DNA of 64,000 nt from Vulcanimicrobiota bacterium (GCA_017307785.1 JAFKGI010000016.1:1-64000), one strand, 5' to 3'; positions 49,696-58,978 are shown, counted from the first letter of the stretch. Notes: a model not told the origin generated them from the letters alone. A program made the numbers and translations.

Positions 49696-50556
49696 CGGGG
49701 GTTGTGGGCGCCAGCTGGCGCCTCGGCCAGGAACCACCATTCGCAGAACCGATTTCCCCGGACCCGGCTCGCGCGGCGCACGAACCACTTCCTCGGCGCG
49801 TTGCCGGAGCAGTTCGAAGACCCTACCCTGACGAATCTCCTCGCCGGTGATGCGCACGATTGGCATGCCCAGCTTCTGGGTTCGATACAGGTCCTTGGTG
49901 GAATCGTGGCCGCCCGCGTCAAACTCGAGCGCTATCCAATAGACCTTCCTGGCGATACGGAATAGCATAAGACAGTCCAACCGAAAGGCGTGCTTCGAAT
50001 CGATACGCATGCTGACCTGGGGCCAGAGGACGATGTCGACTTCAGAATCTTGATAGATCAGCCCCGGGAGCATTCGTTCGGCCAGAAGTCGCCCCGTGCG
50101 GTCGATGATGGGATGCAGGTCGAAACCCCACTCATGAGGATTCCCCAGGAACTCCTCCGCGCCAGCCAGCGCCACTTGCAGAAGAGCGTAGCACTCGTGA
50201 CTGGACTCGCCGGGTAAAAAATGGGACATCCAGTCGAACCTGGCCAGACTCAGGCCGCCCGTTCTAAGTTTCTCACCCCAGCAACCGTAGGCGACTCTCC
50301 AGGGGTCTGGATTCACCGTCTCGAGCTGGAAAGGGCTTAGACCGAGTTCACGGTGTAAGGCCGCGAACTTAGCTTGATGTCCGACCTCCAGAACCGGAAC
50401 CCCGTAGACTTCCCGGATAGCTCGTGCCTGCTCGGGAGTCGCCAGAGCTTTGCCTTGCTCGAGTCGACTCAAGTGTTGTCTGGAGCAACCGAGCCTGGTC
50501 GAGGCATCGGATAGCTTGTGATCTTCTTTTTCTCTTGCTGCTTTCAAGTAACTCAT
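49681..50556 (-). CDS. XRE-type HTH protein fused to a Vsr/DUF559-like nuclease fold
   Basis: 291 residues. Residues 5-60 form an XRE/Cro helix-turn-helix (LSDASTRLGCSRQHLSRLEQG). The middle region is unrecognised. Residues 195-260 follow the PD-(D/E)XK pattern of DUF559/Vsr proteins: RLDCLMLF, WIALEFDAGGHD, then DLYRTQKLGMPIVRIT. The acidic pair and the D..R segment are present, so nuclease activity is possible but unproven. The C-terminus is Pro/Arg-rich and partly encoded within the 49-bp array, which suggests recent extension. It could be a defence or regulatory protein. Two operator-like repeats lie upstream. Confidence 0.65.
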   Translation of the reverse strand: MSYLKAAREKEDHKLSDASTRLGCSRQHLSRLEQGKALATPEQARAIREVYGVPVLEVGHQAKFAALHRELGLSPFQLETVNPDPWRVAYGCWGEKLRTGGLSLARFDWMSHFLPGESSHECYALLQVALAGAEEFLGNPHEWGFDLHPIIDRTGRLLAERMLPGLIYQDSEVDIVLWPQVSMRIDSKHAFRLDCLMLFRIARKVYWIALEFDAGGHDSTKDLYRTQKLGMPIVRITGEEIRQGRVFELLRQRAEEVVRAPREPGPGKSVLRMVVPGRGASWRPQPPTGPR

Positions 50557-50580
50557 GCCCTCAGCTTAGAGCGGGGCTTT

Positions 50581-50600
50581 CTACCAAAGTACTACCAAAG
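50581..50600 (-). promoter_or_regulatory. Direct repeat upstream of the XRE-fusion gene
   Basis: CTACCAAAG occurs twice, 11 bp apart (50581 and 50592), about one helical turn, 25-45 bases before the ATG at 50556. The position suits an operator for autoregulation by the XRE domain. Confidence 0.35.
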
Positions 50601-50602
50601 GC

Positions 50603-50630
50603 CCAGGATGTTACCGTATTGCGATCCTGG
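50603..50630. promoter_or_regulatory. Inverted repeat between two divergent genes
   Basis: CCAGGAT and ATCCTGG form a perfect 7-bp inverted repeat around 14 bases. It lies between the XRE-fusion gene and the gene at 50711 and could serve either promoter. Confidence 0.35.
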
Positions 50631-50710
50631 GGGGCGGTTATGGGGGGAGGGCTCGCGGGGGGCTGGCTTGATGGACACTGGAGATAGCCTGTGGAGAGGA
50701 AACCAAGCTC

Positions 50711-50995
50711 ATGCAATCGACCGACGGCCTTCCTTATATGCTGGAAACGGCTTTGGAGAACGACGCTCGCGAGCGCTTCCAGGGACCGCTCTGGGAGGAA
50801 TTCACCTATCAGGACTTCCGGCCGGCCTACTTGTTCGGGGTCGAGTTAGCTCGCGATCCGCGCTTCGCCAGCGGGGACCTGGACGAGGTGGACGATTACG
50901 CCCATCAGACCTGGCCCGGAAAGTTCCCTTTCACCTGGATCAATATGAAGGAAGCCATCGAATTCGGTTTCGCCCGAGCCCTCGAGAGAAACTGA
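50711..50995 (+). CDS. Small acidic protein, probable stress-type family
   Basis: 94 residues. The pattern FTYQDFRPAYLFGVELA, then DLDEVDDYAHQTWPGK and a C-terminal basic-acidic helix, resembles a family of about 90-residue soluble proteins with an FRPAYxxG motif found near general-stress genes. That link is from memory of the pattern only. GAGAGG precedes the ATG. A strong shared terminator follows. The function is unknown. Confidence 0.65.
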   Translation: MQSTDGLPYMLETALENDARERFQGPLWEEFTYQDFRPAYLFGVELARDPRFASGDLDEVDDYAHQTWPGKFPFTWINMKEAIEFGFARALERN

Positions 50996-51003
50996 AGCGG
51001 AGA

Positions 51004-51031
51004 AAAGAGCCGGTCGAACGACCGGCTCTTT
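51004..51031. terminator. Bidirectional terminator
   Basis: AAAGAGCCGGT and ACCGGCTCTTT form an 11-bp perfect stem around CGAACG. T-rich on both strands, between two convergent genes. Confidence 0.9.
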
Positions 51032-51033
51032 CT

Positions 51034-51381
51034 TTACGACCAGGCGTTGGCCAGGGGCCACATGGCCCAGCCGAAGATGGCGAACTGCAGGAACAAGAAC
51101 ATGCGGGCCCAGCCGGCGGAGAAGGTGGCGCCGAAGTGGTGTTCCTGGAAGAAGCCGGCCAGAGCCGCGAACCAGGTGCTCATCAGCATAAACAAGGTCC
51201 CGTCCTGGGCCAGAACCAGGCACAGGTGCTCGTCGTAGGCAGCCGCCCAGGGAGCTTCGAACAGCGAGGTGAGCCCGAAAATCATGGTGCTGACGCTATA
51301 GAAAAGCGCGATGCGGAACAAGACCTCGGTCACAAAGACGGTTTTCCGCGGCGGACGCGTGTACTCGATAAAAATGCTCAT
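51034..51381 (-). CDS. Small integral membrane protein
   Basis: 115 residues with about three hydrophobic helices (around 18-38, 58-78 and 92-110), rich in Phe and Trp. AAGGAG lies six bases before the ATG. No family is recognised; the topology suggests a DoxX- or YkvA-like small membrane protein, but no motif confirms this. It stands alone, facing the terminator at 51004. Confidence 0.68.
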   Translation of the reverse strand: MSIFIEYTRPPRKTVFVTEVLFRIALFYSVSTMIFGLTSLFEAPWAAAYDEHLCLVLAQDGTLFMLMSTWFAALAGFFQEHHFGATFSAGWARMFLFLQFAIFGWAMWPLANAWS

Positions 51382-51714
51382 GCTTCACTCCTTAGGACAT
51401 CCTCAGTGTAAAGCCGCGCATCGTGGCGGACGCCTCATTTACATACCCGGGGGGCCGGGATCCAGATACTCTAACGTCTGGGGGGCGGACTGACCACGAT
51501 CACCACCGGAGTACCGCCCATGGCGGTGTGAAGAAAGAGCGAGTTCTGCATCGGAAAAATTCCTCTCAAGTTCTGAGGCCAGCTTGCCTTACGCATCTCT
51601 CCCAAATCTCTACCAACTGGCCCCGGTTGTGTCCGGGAAGTTAATTCTAAAGTCCGCATTTATGAACGAGGTAGGTTTCGTCCCCCCGTAAATGGGCATC
51701 AGGGCTGCGCAAAC
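51382..51714. other. Intergenic region upstream of the purine operon
   Basis: 333 bases between the membrane protein gene and purH. I looked for a purine, ZTP or other riboswitch and saw no match to conserved cores. A weak hairpin CCCGG/CCGGG lies at 51622-51637. A small minus-strand frame with a good ribosome site is listed separately. The operon promoter is probably here but no clear -35/-10 pair stands out. Confidence 0.5.
51471..51551 (-). CDS. Possible 26-residue small protein
   Basis: The frame starts MQNSLFLHTAMGGTPVVIVV and ends PPPRR. GAGAGGA stands nine bases before the ATG. A short hydrophobic segment could sit in the membrane. There is no other support, so it may be chance. Confidence 0.28.
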   Translation of the reverse strand: MQNSLFLHTAMGGTPVVIVVSPPPRR

Positions 51715-52338
51715 ATGAGCCAGATAACCATTCGCCGGGTGCTCATCAGCCTGGCAGACAAAAGCGGACTTGAGCAACTGCTCCAGGGTTTGGCGGCCTT
51801 CGCCATCGAGGTTTATTCGACCGGAGGCACCTACGTCGCCATCCAGAAGTGGCTGGAACAGCATCCCTCCCAACTGACGCTGATTCGCCTGGAAGACTAT
51901 CTGAACTATCCGGAGATGCCGGGAGGTCTGGTCAAGACGCTGCATCCCCGAGTGCACGGCGGACTGCTGGCTGAGGCCGGCAATCAAGCGCAGCTCGAAC
52001 ATATGCAAGAACAGGGAATGGTCGAATTCGACCTGCTGGCCGTCAACCTCTACCCCTTTGAAGAGACCGTAGCCAAGGGCGGCGGACTCGAGGCCTGTCG
52101 CCAGCAAATCGACATCGGCGGCGTGGCCATGCTGCGCGCGGGGGCCAAGAATTTCGGTCGCGTGGCCGTGCTCAGCCGCCCCCAAGATTATGCCACCACT
52201 CTTCAAGAACTGGCCCACGAGGGAACTCTCGGGGCCACCACCCGCTTGAACCTGGCTCGAATCGCCTTCCAGCAGGTGCTCGCCTACGATCAAGCCATCT
52301 CGCAATACTTTGACGCCCTGGAGGAAGTCCCGTGCTAA
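51715..52338 (+). CDS. purH: PurH N-terminal domain: IMP cyclohydrolase
   Basis: 207 residues covering the cyclohydrolase (MGS-like) half of bifunctional PurH: LISLADKSGL, STGGT, VKTLHPRVHGGLL, NLYPFEETV and the IDIGGVAMLRAGAKN block. It ends in TGCTAA in the linker between the two PurH domains. Normally one 510-530-residue protein carries both activities. The next gene begins at a GTG seven bases before this stop, in another frame. It closes the ring of FAICAR to give IMP. First gene of the purine operon. Confidence 0.93.
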   Translation: MSQITIRRVLISLADKSGLEQLLQGLAAFAIEVYSTGGTYVAIQKWLEQHPSQLTLIRLEDYLNYPEMPGGLVKTLHPRVHGGLLAEAGNQAQLEHMQEQGMVEFDLLAVNLYPFEETVAKGGGLEACRQQIDIGGVAMLRAGAKNFGRVAVLSRPQDYATTLQELAHEGTLGATTRLNLARIAFQQVLAYDQAISQYFDALEEVPC

Positions 52339-53354
52339 AAACCGCCTATCGCACCGCGCGTGCCGAGAGCCTGCCGGAACAGATTGAAATCAAGATCGGG
52401 GATCAGCAGTTGGTGCTGCAAAAGCAAGGCTCGCTGCGGTATGGAGAAAATCCCCACCAGTCGGCCGCTTACTACAACCAGCGGGCCACCCTGGAGTGGG
52501 TCAAAGACGGCAAGGGCGGATCCTCCTGGACCAATCTGGCCGACCTGGACCAGGCCAGCAAAGTGCTGCGCTTCATGGAGCAGCCGGCGGCGCTGGTGAT
52601 GAAGCACCTGAATCCCTCGGGCGTGGCCCAGGGTGCCCATCTGGCCGACGTTTACCGGGCCGCTCGCGATTGCGACGCCCGCTCCGCTTTCGGCGGCGTG
52701 GCCGTGGTCAACCGCAAGCTGGACGTGAAAACCGTCGAAGCCATGCAGGAAGGCTTTCTCGAAGTGGTGGCCGCTCCCGACTTCGAACCTGAGGCTCTGG
52801 AACTCCTCAACACCAAGAAAGATCTGCGGGTGGCCCGCATCCAGGCTCCCAACACCCTCCCCCGCTTCGCCGGCGACACCGCTCCGCTGGAGCTGCGCGT
52901 GCTGGCCGATGGCGGCTGTCTGGTGCAGGAAGGCTTCCTGAGTCAGGTGCGCGGCCAGGACGACCTGGAAGTCAAAGTCGGTGAGCCGAGCGCTCAGCAG
53001 CTCCAGGACCTGCTTTTCGCCTGGCACGTCACCACCGGAGTGCGCTCCAACGGAGTGGTCATCGTGCGTGACGGCGCCACTCTGGCCGTGGGCACGGGCC
53101 AGCAAGAGCGCGTGGGCGCGGTGGAACAGGCCATTCAAAAGGCTCAGGAAAAAGGCCACCAGCTGCAGGGCGCGGTGCTGGCCTCGGACGGATTCTTTCC
53201 TTTCCGCGACTCCATCGACCGCATCGCCGCCGCCGGCATCCAGGCGATCGTTCAGCCCGGTGGTTCGGTCAAAGACGCGGAAGTTTTCGAAGCCTGCCAG
53301 GAACACGGGATCGTGATGGTCTTCTCGGGAGAACGCTGCTTTGGTCACTTTTAA
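52332..53354 (+). CDS. purH: PurH C-terminal domain: AICAR transformylase
   Basis: 340 residues forming the formyltransferase half of PurH: LRYGENPHQSAAYY, the catalytic KH in MKHLNPSGVA, RSAFGGVAVVN and FPFRDSID. It uses 10-formyl-THF to formylate AICAR. The GTG start overlaps the cyclohydrolase stop (GTGCTAA). One extra C in the CCC run before it would fuse both halves as ...EEVPVLKTAYRT, so this is either a true two-gene form or a single-base lesion or sequencing error. Confidence 0.93.
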   Translation: MLKTAYRTARAESLPEQIEIKIGDQQLVLQKQGSLRYGENPHQSAAYYNQRATLEWVKDGKGGSSWTNLADLDQASKVLRFMEQPAALVMKHLNPSGVAQGAHLADVYRAARDCDARSAFGGVAVVNRKLDVKTVEAMQEGFLEVVAAPDFEPEALELLNTKKDLRVARIQAPNTLPRFAGDTAPLELRVLADGGCLVQEGFLSQVRGQDDLEVKVGEPSAQQLQDLLFAWHVTTGVRSNGVVIVRDGATLAVGTGQQERVGAVEQAIQKAQEKGHQLQGAVLASDGFFPFRDSIDRIAAAGIQAIVQPGGSVKDAEVFEACQEHGIVMVFSGERCFGHF

Positions 53355-54249
53355 GAAAACGCTGCGCGCCTTCGACTGGTGCGACCTGGCCCAACTGGGC
53401 GAGACCTACCGGGGCAAAGTGCGCGACTGCCTGTGGGGTCCGGACTGGGGCGCCATCGTCACCAGCGACCGCATCTCGGCTTTCGACGCCGTCTTTCCTC
53501 AGGCCATCGAGCGCAAAGGCGAAGTGCTGCAGTCGCTGGCCACTCACTTTCTGGGGATGGCCGAGCAGATTGTGCCCACCCACCTCAAGGAAGTCATCGA
53601 CCCCAACGCCATGCTGGTGCGCAAAGCTCAAGCCCTGCCGGTGGAACTGGTCATCCGCGGCTACCTGACCGGTTCGGCCTGGCGCGATTACCAGGCGGGC
53701 GTGCTGGAGAGCAAGTACGGTCTCAGCCTTCCCCCGGGAATGCAACAGCACCAGAAGCTGGAAGCTCCGGTGATCACCCCCACCACCAAGGAAGCGGCCG
53801 GTCACGATCAGCCGATCACCTGCGAGCAAGCGGCCCACATTACCGGACGCTGGTTGGAAATCGAAGCCATCGTGCAGCAGCTTTACGCCCAGGGCGTGGC
53901 CCACGCCGCCAGCCGCGGCCTGCTGCTGGTGGACTGCAAATACGAACTGGGTCTGATCGACGACCAGTTGGTGCTCATCGACGAACTTCACACCCCCGAT
54001 TCCAGCCGCTACTGGGTGGACCAGCCGGGCGAACCGGTGCAACTTTCCAAGGAATTCTTCCGCGAATGGTTGCTGGAGCAGGGCGCCGATCGAGTGATCG
54101 ACATCCCGCCCGACGTGTCGCTGGCCATTTCCGAGCGCTACCTGGATCTGCACCAGCGTCTGCTGGGCCGAGACCTTCCGGCTCCCGAGGAACGGGACGC
54201 CCAGAGCCGTATTTACGACCGGCTGAAAGGCAAGCTATGCGTCTCCTAG
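53341..54249 (+). CDS. purC: SAICAR synthetase
   Basis: 302 residues from a TTG overlapping the AICAR transformylase gene. It has GKVRDCL, TSDRISAFDAVFP, ELVIRGYLTGSAW and LVDCKYELGL, all PurC signatures. The length fits the eukaryote-like PurC rather than the 235-residue E. coli form. It joins aspartate to CAIR using ATP. Confidence 0.95.
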   Translation: MVTFKKTLRAFDWCDLAQLGETYRGKVRDCLWGPDWGAIVTSDRISAFDAVFPQAIERKGEVLQSLATHFLGMAEQIVPTHLKEVIDPNAMLVRKAQALPVELVIRGYLTGSAWRDYQAGVLESKYGLSLPPGMQQHQKLEAPVITPTTKEAAGHDQPITCEQAAHITGRWLEIEAIVQQLYAQGVAHAASRGLLLVDCKYELGLIDDQLVLIDELHTPDSSRYWVDQPGEPVQLSKEFFREWLLEQGADRVIDIPPDVSLAISERYLDLHQRLLGRDLPAPEERDAQSRIYDRLKGKLCVS

Positions 54250-55427
54250 TGCTGGGTTCGGGAGGGCGAGAGCACGCTATGGTGCGTGCACTCCTGCGCG
54301 GTGGTCACGAAGTGCATTGGGGTCCGGGTAACGGCGCCCGGGGCGACTGGCAGGTTTTTCCCGACGCTTTCAACCTGGACCGCATTCAAGCTTTGAGTCC
54401 GGAACTGGTTCTGGTGGGACCGGAGGATCCGCTGGCCGACGGTCTGGTGGACAAGCTCCAGCAACGGGGCCTCAAAGCCTGGGGACCCACCGCCGACCAG
54501 GCTCGACTCGAGTCTTCCAAGGCCTGGTCCAAGCAGTTCATGCGCCGTCACGGTCTGCCCACCGCCGACTTTGCCGTGGCCGACACCCTCGAGGAAGCGC
54601 AGGCCGCTATCCGCCGTCTGTGCGACCATCAGGGGGTGGTCGTCAAAGCCGACGGTCTGGCTGCCGGCAAAGGCGTGGTGGTAGCCGACGACGAGGGCTC
54701 GGCCGTAGCCGCCGCCCAAGAACTGCTGGAGAAATATGGGCGCCTGGTGATCGAACGGCGCCTGCTGGGCGAAGAGGCTTCCTGGATTCTGTTGCTGCGC
54801 CCCGACGGCTTTCAGGCGCTGCCGCTGGCCCGCGATCACAAGCGGCTGCGCGATGGCGACCAGGGTCCCAACACCGGCGGAATGGGCACGGTCACTCCCG
54901 TAGGGTCGCCTTTCGCGCTCGACAAGCTGGGTCGCGACCTGTTCGCCGCTCTGGAGCAAGAACAACTCAACTACTTCGGTTCGCTGTTCGTGGGCCTGCT
55001 CTTTACCGCTGAGGGCCCGCAGATTCTGGAATTCAACTGCCGCCTGGGGGACCCGGAAACCGAGGTTTTGCTGGAGTCGATGCCGGGGGACTTTCTGCAG
55101 GCTCTGCACGGGGAAGCGCTGGGAGAATGGCAGGGCTGTTGCCTGGACGTAGTGCTGGCTCATCCGGGATATCCCGAGGCTTCCTCTCCCTCGATGCGTA
55201 TCGAGGGAATTCCCGAGGAGGCGACCGTGCTGCACGCCGGCACGCGGCGCGATGAGCAGGGACAGTTGTGGACGGCCGGTGGCCGCGTGCTGCACCTGGT
55301 GGCTCACGGTAAAACCTACGAAGAGGCTTGCGAGAAAGTCTACGCAGTCGCCTCGCAAATCACGTTTGACGGCCGGCCCGCGCACTATCGCACGGACATC
55401 GGCCGGACTTTGGCGAGGCAGCGATGA
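54237..55427 (+). CDS. purD: GAR synthetase
   Basis: 396 residues from the ATG at 54237, 13 bases inside purC. It is an ATP-grasp ligase with LGSGGREHAMVRALL, VVKADGLAAGKGVV, GPNTGGMGT and EFNCRLGDPETE. It joins glycine to phosphoribosylamine, the second step of purine synthesis. Length is slightly below the usual 420-430. Confidence 0.95.
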   Translation: MRLLVLGSGGREHAMVRALLRGGHEVHWGPGNGARGDWQVFPDAFNLDRIQALSPELVLVGPEDPLADGLVDKLQQRGLKAWGPTADQARLESSKAWSKQFMRRHGLPTADFAVADTLEEAQAAIRRLCDHQGVVVKADGLAAGKGVVVADDEGSAVAAAQELLEKYGRLVIERRLLGEEASWILLLRPDGFQALPLARDHKRLRDGDQGPNTGGMGTVTPVGSPFALDKLGRDLFAALEQEQLNYFGSLFVGLLFTAEGPQILEFNCRLGDPETEVLLESMPGDFLQALHGEALGEWQGCCLDVVLAHPGYPEASSPSMRIEGIPEEATVLHAGTRRDEQGQLWTAGGRVLHLVAHGKTYEEACEKVYAVASQITFDGRPAHYRTDIGRTLARQR

Positions 55428-56029
55428 AACTGGCTTTTCTGGCCTCCGGACGAGGCAGCAACCTCAAGGCTCTCCTCAGCGCCTGCCGCTCGGGCCAGGT
55501 GAAAGCCGAACCCGCCCTGGTCATCTCCGACCGTCCCCAGGCGGGCGCCCTGCAGGTGGCGGCCGATGCCGATGTGCCCCATCTGCTCATCAATTCTCAC
55601 GACTTCCAGAGCCGCTCCGAACACGAGCGAGCCATTGCTCGCGAGCTGGACAAGCACGGCATCGACCTGGTGATTCTGGCCGGCTACCAGCGCCTGCTCA
55701 GTCCCTTCCTGGTCGGTTTTCTCTACGAGCCGCGGCTGGGACAGAGCCGCATCCTCAACATCCATCCGGCCGACACCCGGCGCTATCAGGGGCTGAATGG
55801 CTACGCCTGGGCCCTCAAGGAGGGTCTGAACGAGACGGCCGTGACCGTTCACTTTGTGGACGAGGGGATGGACACGGGCAAAATCGTGGCCCAGGCTCCC
55901 CTGCCGATGTACGCCGACGATACCCTGGAAAGCTTACAAGAACGCGGTCTGGCGCTGGAGCATCAGCTGTTTCCGCAGGCCACCCAAAAAGTCATCGAGG
56001 AGCTTGAGCAACTGTGTGCGGCATTCTAG
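55424..56029 (+). CDS. purN: GAR formyltransferase (10-formyl-THF type)
   Basis: 201 residues, ATGA overlap with purD. Motifs are ASGRGSNLKALL, the catalytic Asn-His in LNIHPAD and the Asp in HFVDEGMDTG. It formylates GAR using formyl-THF. The usual HPSLLP loop reads HPADTRRYQG here. Its 3' end overlaps purF by 16 bases. Confidence 0.94.
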   Translation: MKLAFLASGRGSNLKALLSACRSGQVKAEPALVISDRPQAGALQVAADADVPHLLINSHDFQSRSEHERAIARELDKHGIDLVILAGYQRLLSPFLVGFLYEPRLGQSRILNIHPADTRRYQGLNGYAWALKEGLNETAVTVHFVDEGMDTGKIVAQAPLPMYADDTLESLQERGLALEHQLFPQATQKVIEELEQLCAAF

Positions 56030-57465
56030 GTCTTCTAGACCTGAACCAACCGGTAGCCACCGACCTGTATCGCGGCGGGCTGGCCCTGCAGCATCGCGGT
56101 CAGGATGGGGCCGGCCTGATCACCTTCGACGAGCGCTTCCATCGCCACACCGGACTGGGCTTGCTCAATGAAATCTTCCGCTTCCAGAACCTGGAAAAAT
56201 TCCCGGGTAGCCTGGGCCTGGTGCAACTGCGCTACGCCACCGCCGGCGAGGGCTCGGTCGAGGAAGTGCAGCCTTTCACCCTGACCTTCCCGCAGGGCCT
56301 GGCGCTGGTGCACAACGGCAACCTGACCAACGATCCGGCTCTGCGCAAGTTGCTGGGACAGCGGGGCTATCGGCGCGTCAACTCGCTTTCCGATTCCGAG
56401 ACCCTGCTGCACGTTTTTGCGGATGCCCTCACCCGCAATCGCGCCCTGGAGTTGACGGGACTGCCCGTGCCCATCCAGCGCAGCAGCGACAACGAAGACC
56501 TTTTCGAAGCCGCCCGCATGACCATGATGACCTGCCAGGGCGCCTATTCGGTGGTGATGCTGGTGGCCGATCGCGGTCTGCTGGCCTTCCGCGATCCGCA
56601 CGGTATTCGCCCCTTGTGTCTGGGAACGGCACCCGGGCGCTTTGCCTTCGCTTCCGAGTCGGTGGCGCTGGACGTCATCGGTTTGGAACTGGAGCGCGAC
56701 CTGCAGCCCGGCGAAGCCGTCTTCGTGGACATGGAAGGCAAGCTGCATTGCCGGCAACTGATCAATCCCAAGCCGGCCCACTGCGTTTTTGAATACATCT
56801 ATCTGGCTCGGCCCGAGTCGGTGGTCGACGGTCACAGCGTCTCGGAAGTGCGCGAGCGTCTGGGTCAATGTCTGGCCAAGCGCTGCACCCGCCGTCAGGA
56901 GATCGACGTGGTGCTGGACGTGCCTTCCAGCGCGGAAGACGCGGCCATCACTTTCGCGTCTGCCTCGGACCTGCCGTATCGCAAGGGGATTCGCAAGAAT
57001 CCCTACTCGCAGCGTAGCTTCATCGCCGCCAATCAGGCGCTGCGAGCCGGCATGGTAGGCACCAAGTTTCTCTTCGAAAAGCGCGTGATCACCGGCAAGC
57101 GTCTGGCCGTCATCGACGATTCGATCGTGCGCGGCACCACCGCCCGCCGGCTGGTGGAATCGCTGCGCAAGCAGGGAGCCTATCAGGTGTTCTTCTTCTC
57201 GGCCTCGCCGCCGGTGCGCTATCCCTGCGTTTACGGCATCGATATGGCCGTGAGCAGCCAGTTGGCCGCCTCGCAACGCACGGCCGAGCAGATGGCTCAG
57301 GACATCGGAGTCGAGCATTTGCAATACCAGAGCCAGGCCGACATGGAAAGCTGCCTGCCGGGACTGCCGCTTTGCACCGCCTGTTTCTCCGGAGAATACC
57401 CCACCGACGTGAACGAGGAAGAGCTCGCCCACATCGGGGAGGCCCGCGCCAAGGTGTCGGTATGA
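56014..57465 (+). CDS. purF: Amidophosphoribosyltransferase
   Basis: 483 residues from a GTG. Met removal exposes Cys2 (CGILGLLD) as the glutaminase nucleophile, so there is no propeptide. The phosphoribosyltransferase part has [11 protein letters not shown]. Cysteines in [16 protein letters not shown] and [10 protein letters not shown] match the ligands of the Bacillus-type 4Fe-4S cluster. It makes phosphoribosylamine from PRPP and glutamine, the first committed step. Confidence 0.96.
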   Translation: MCGILGLLDLNQPVATDLYRGGLALQHRGQDGAGLITFDERFHRHTGLGLLNEIFRFQNLEKFPGSLGLVQLRYATAGEGSVEEVQPFTLTFPQGLALVHNGNLTNDPALRKLLGQRGYRRVNSLSDSETLLHVFADALTRNRALELTGLPVPIQRSSDNEDLFEAARMTMMTCQGAYSVVMLVADRGLLAFRDPHGIRPLCLGTAPGRFAFASESVALDVIGLELERDLQPGEAVFVDMEGKLHCRQLINPKPAHCVFEYIYLARPESVVDGHSVSEVRERLGQCLAKRCTRRQEIDVVLDVPSSAEDAAITFASASDLPYRKGIRKNPYSQRSFIAANQALRAGMVGTKFLFEKRVITGKRLAVIDDSIVRGTTARRLVESLRKQGAYQVFFFSASPPVRYPCVYGIDMAVSSQLAASQRTAEQMAQDIGVEHLQYQSQADMESCLPGLPLCTACFSGEYPTDVNEEELAHIGEARAKVSV

Positions 57466-57947
57466 GCCCGCTGGTCGGCGTGGTGATGGGCTCGCAGAGC
57501 GACTGGGAAACCATGCGCAAGGCGGTGGAGATTCTGCAAAAATTCGACGTGCCTCACGAGTTCCGGGTGGTCTCGGCCCATCGCACTCCCGACCTGCTCA
57601 CCGAGTATGCCCGGGAAGCTCGCGGTCGCGGCCTGCGCATCATCATCGCCGGAGCCGGGGGAGCCGCTCACCTGCCGGGAATGCTGGCCGCTCAGACCAC
57701 CCTGCCGGTGCTGGGAGTGCCCATTCAGTCGAAGGCTCTCAATGGACTGGACTCTTTGCTTTCGATCGTCCAGATGCCGGCCGGCATTCCCGTGGCCACA
57801 CTGGCCATCGGGGTGGCCGGCGCCACCAACGCCGGTCTGCTGGCCGTTTCCATCCTCTCGGTGTCCGACCCCACCCTGCAGATGCGGCTGGACGAGTTTC
57901 GCAAGCAGCAGACCGAGGCCGTGCTGGCTGGGGAGTTGAGTCTATGA
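57462..57947 (+). CDS. purE: N5-CAIR mutase (class I PurE)
   Basis: 161 residues from the ATG at 57462 overlapping the purF stop (ATGA). Motifs are [21 protein letters not shown] and [16 protein letters not shown]. The presence of purK next to it marks the class I route with N5-CAIR as intermediate. Confidence 0.96.
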   Translation: MSPLVGVVMGSQSDWETMRKAVEILQKFDVPHEFRVVSAHRTPDLLTEYAREARGRGLRIIIAGAGGAAHLPGMLAAQTTLPVLGVPIQSKALNGLDSLLSIVQMPAGIPVATLAIGVAGATNAGLLAVSILSVSDPTLQMRLDEFRKQQTEAVLAGELSL

Positions 57948-58978
57948 AAGTCGGCATCCTGGGAGCCGGCCAACTGGGCCGCATGCTGGCCGGAGCGGCT
58001 CTGCAGCTCGGTCTGGAGCCTCACCTTTACGACCCAGAGACCCAGGCCTGCGGACACAGCGCCGGCCGCTCCTGGCCTTTCAGCTACGAGGACCAGGATA
58101 GCCTGGAGCGTTTTGCGCGCTCGGTGGATTTGTGCACCTTCGAGTTCGAGAATGTGCCCGTGCAGGCGGTCCAGATCGTCTCACGGCAAACGCTGGTTTC
58201 TCCCGGCATGGCGGCGCTGGCCGTCAGTCAGGACCGCCTGCACGAGAAGAATTTCCTGCGCACTCTGGAGATCGATTCGCCTGAATTCCGGCCCTGGATT
58301 CCCGGTGAGGAGTTGCCGGAACAAGGCATCCTCAAGACCCGTCGCTTCGGCTACGACGGCAAAGGTCAGTGGGACCTGAGCCGCACTCGACCGCAGCCGG
58401 AGGTGGCCTGTCTCTGGGAAGAAAAGCTCGCTTTCCAGCGGGAGCTTTCGCAGATCGGGGTGCGTTCGCGCACGGGCGAGATCGCCTTTTATCCGCTGGT
58501 GGAGACGGTGCAGCGCAACGGAATTCTGTGCGAAGCCATTGCGCCCGCTCGCGACGTTCCCGAGGCCCTCCAGGCCCAGGCCCGCGAATGGGTGGGCAAG
58601 ATTTTGCAGAGCCTGGACTATGTGGGCGTGCTGGCCCTGGAACTGTTCGAAGTGGACGGACGCCTGTTGGCCAACGAGATGGCTCCGCGCGTCCACAACT
58701 CGGGTCACTGGACCGACCGCGGCTGCCGCACCAGTCAGTTTGAGAACCACTGGCGGGCCCTGCTGGGCTGGCCTCTGGGCAGCACTGAGACCGTCGGGCA
58801 CTGCCGACTGATCAATCTGCTGGGCTCGGTGCCCGAGGTACCCCCCACGGGAACTTACGCGACTTACTACGGAAAAGAGCCTCGCCCCGGCCGGAAAGTG
58901 GGTCACCTGACGTTGGTGGCCGACAGTCCGGAAGCGGTCGATGCATTATCATCGGGAGTTTTGAGCCATGCAACTTAG
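57944..58978 (+). CDS. purK: N5-CAIR synthetase
   Basis: 344 residues, ATGA overlap with purE. ATP-grasp enzyme with [15 protein letters not shown], the TFEFENVP motif, [12 protein letters not shown] and [14 protein letters not shown]. It carboxylates AIR with bicarbonate and ATP. Its end overlaps purM by 11 bases. Confidence 0.95.
   Translation: MKVGILGAGQLGRMLAGAALQLGLEPHLYDPETQACGHSAGRSWPFSYEDQDSLERFARSVDLCTFEFENVPVQAVQIVSRQTLVSPGMAALAVSQDRLHEKNFLRTLEIDSPEFRPWIPGEELPEQGILKTRRFGYDGKGQWDLSRTRPQPEVACLWEEKLAFQRELSQIGVRSRTGEIAFYPLVETVQRNGILCEAIAPARDVPEALQAQAREWVGKILQSLDYVGVLALELFEVDGRLLANEMAPRVHNSGHWTDRGCRTSQFENHWRALLGWPLGSTETVGHCRLINLLGSVPEVPPTGTYATYYGKEPRPGRKVGHLTLVADSPEAVDALSSGVLSHAT

Noticed and set aside
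51382..51714. A purine or ZTP riboswitch before purH
   Set aside because: None of the conserved core sequences of these riboswitch classes could be found by eye.
53379..54236. An extended PurD reading through purC
   Set aside because: The first 286 codons are purC in another frame; the PurD motif LGSGGREHAM begins at the ATG at 54237.
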